A stretch of DNA of 7,910 bases from NCBI GenBank assembly GCA_021804525.1, contig JAJZHJ010000053.1:1-7910 (forward strand), in the 5' to 3' direction. The stretch is from Bacteroidota bacterium. GTDB lineage: Bacteria > Bacteroidota > Bacteroidia > Bacteroidales > Paludibacteraceae. A program made the position numbers and the translations under genes. Each line of letters begins with the position of its first letter. Position 1 is the first letter of the stretch. The notes beneath the pieces were generated by a model. That model did no database searches. It was not told where the DNA came from and was given only the letters and a program-made list of their open reading frames with translations. Shown here one piece after another: positions 7,434 to 7,910 of the stretch.

Positions 7434-7496
7434 GGTGGGGGGATCACTCCCCCGCCCTCTCATACTACTATGCATACTCTCACACACGACAGTTTC
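7434..7496 (-). ncRNA. Group II intron domain V- and VI-like RNA, degenerate
   Basis: Minus strand, starting a few bases after the maturase stop. Domain V: ACTGT (7493-7489) pairs with ATAGT (7471-7467), and GTGTG (7487-7483) with TATGC (7476-7472) using wobbles; it is followed by ATGAGAGG, the usual linker (typically GTGAGAGG). The position of the catalytic triad (normally AGC or CGC) reads TGT, so splicing competence is doubtful. Domain VI: GGGGGA (7453-7448) pairs with TCCCCC (7443-7438), closed by a GTGA tetraloop of the GNRA class, with an unpaired A at 7436 that could correspond to the branch-point adenosine. Confidence 0.6.
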
Positions 7497-7498
7497 TT

Positions 7499-7910
7499 TT
7501 ACTTGTTTAACCTGAGGTAATTTAGCGTGAGATTGTACAATCCTATTTCGTCAAACCACTTATTGCTATATATCTGATGCTCTTGCGGACAACCCGATTT
7601 GCGTTAATGTCTCTTACCTAATAGAGCTAAAATCCAACTTTGCCACGTATCAACACCTCTGTTTACTTTGCTTTAGCCGGTGCAGCAGAATTTTCTCCAA
7701 ATCTGAGAACCAAGGTATGTTAATAGATTTTCATATCGGACATGACGAAAATAGTTCAACCATCCGTGCATTACGGGTATAAATTCTGCAATTACTTGTT
7801 TTCACCCCTCTGTTTCGCTTGGTGATGCTGCGTACTTTCTCCTTAAAGCGTTTTCTACACTTTTCATGGCTATGCATAGATTACCATCTTTTTGAATGGT
7901 CTACTCTAAG
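7499..7910 (-). pseudogene. Group II intron reverse transcriptase/maturase, C-terminal remnant
   Basis: One minus-strand frame carries recognisable maturase sequence interrupted by stops at 7901-7903 (TAG), 7802-7804 (TGA), 7673-7675 (TAA) and 7604-7606 (TAA), ending at TAA 7499-7501. The X domain (GIIM type) shows KQVIAEFIPVMHGWLNYFRH just after the TGA, matching the family pattern of a helix followed by GW-NYF, then YLGSQIWRKF. The C-terminus NKWFDEIGLYNLTLNYLRL is the usual maturase ending. All pieces are in the same frame, so I see loss by substitutions (or in-frame indels) and no frameshift. The segment between 7606 and 7672 is poorly conserved. The gene continues past the window edge; it cannot make an intact protein from this end. 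Identification rests on motif recognition, without a database search. Confidence 0.75.

Larger units (their letters stand above)
7427..7910 (-). mobile_element. Decayed 3' end of a group II intron, cut by the window edge
   Basis: The gene-free stretch after ridA reads on the minus strand as the tail of a group II intron, in the right order: maturase X domain (7673-7867), maturase C-terminus (stop 7499-7501), domain V-like RNA (about 7464-7496), domain VI-like hairpin (7434-7457), and a terminus ACCAACTCAGT near 7426-7436 that resembles the usual intron 3' end. The exact 3' junction is uncertain by several bases because the expected final AY is not clear. The reverse transcriptase part would lie beyond 7910. 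Orientation is convergent with ridA. Confidence 0.72.

Noticed and set aside
7434..7457. G/C-rich hairpin as the ridA terminator
   Set aside because: No T tract follows on the plus strand, and on the minus strand it fits domain VI of the intron better.
1..7910. CRISPR array, toxin-antitoxin pair or defence island
   Set aside because: No regularly spaced repeats and no reading frames resembling such genes; all long frames are housekeeping or metabolic.

Overview
The window looks like a piece of a Bacteroidales (Bacteroidetes) chromosome of moderate to low GC content. Three things point there: promoter -7 boxes of the Bacteroidetes type (TAnnTTTG) before the tRNA, the peptidase and serC; few clear Shine-Dalgarno sequences; and protein sequences (RNase HII, short SerA, DPP IV) that resemble Bacteroides/Porphyromonas/Paludibacter-type homologues. 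Genus cannot be fixed from this sequence.

Layout. (1) 85-252: an elongator-type tRNA-Met(CAT) gene with its own promoter and intrinsic terminator. (2) 320-2247: a two-gene unit, a type II NADH:quinone oxidoreductase (ndh) overlapping rnhB (RNase HII) by 34 bp. (3) 2291-4553: a monocistronic unit with its own promoter and a strong terminator, encoding a secreted S9B dipeptidyl peptidase (DPP IV type). (4) 4679-7400: a serine biosynthesis operon, serC - serA - ridA, with a long AT-rich leader before serC and an 80-nt imperfect palindrome between serC and serA. (5) 7401-7910: no intact gene. Read on the minus strand, this stretch is the decayed 3' end of a group II intron: the maturase X domain and C-terminus in a single frame broken by stop codons, then domain V- and VI-like RNA. 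It runs off the right edge of the window.

How the genes work together. SerA oxidises 3-phosphoglycerate and SerC transaminates the product, giving phosphoserine; SerB is not in the window. RidA hydrolyses the reactive enamine/imine (2-aminoacrylate) made when PLP enzymes dehydrate serine, so its place behind serC-serA makes metabolic sense. NDH-2 feeds electrons from NADH to quinone, RNase HII repairs ribonucleotides in DNA, and DPP IV trims Xaa-Pro dipeptides from peptides in the periplasm, typical of a peptide-using anaerobe.

Most of the window is ordinary core genome. The parts worth a second look are the intron relic behind ridA, the palindrome between serC and serA, and the serC leader. 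I found no convincing new defence or mobile system beyond these.
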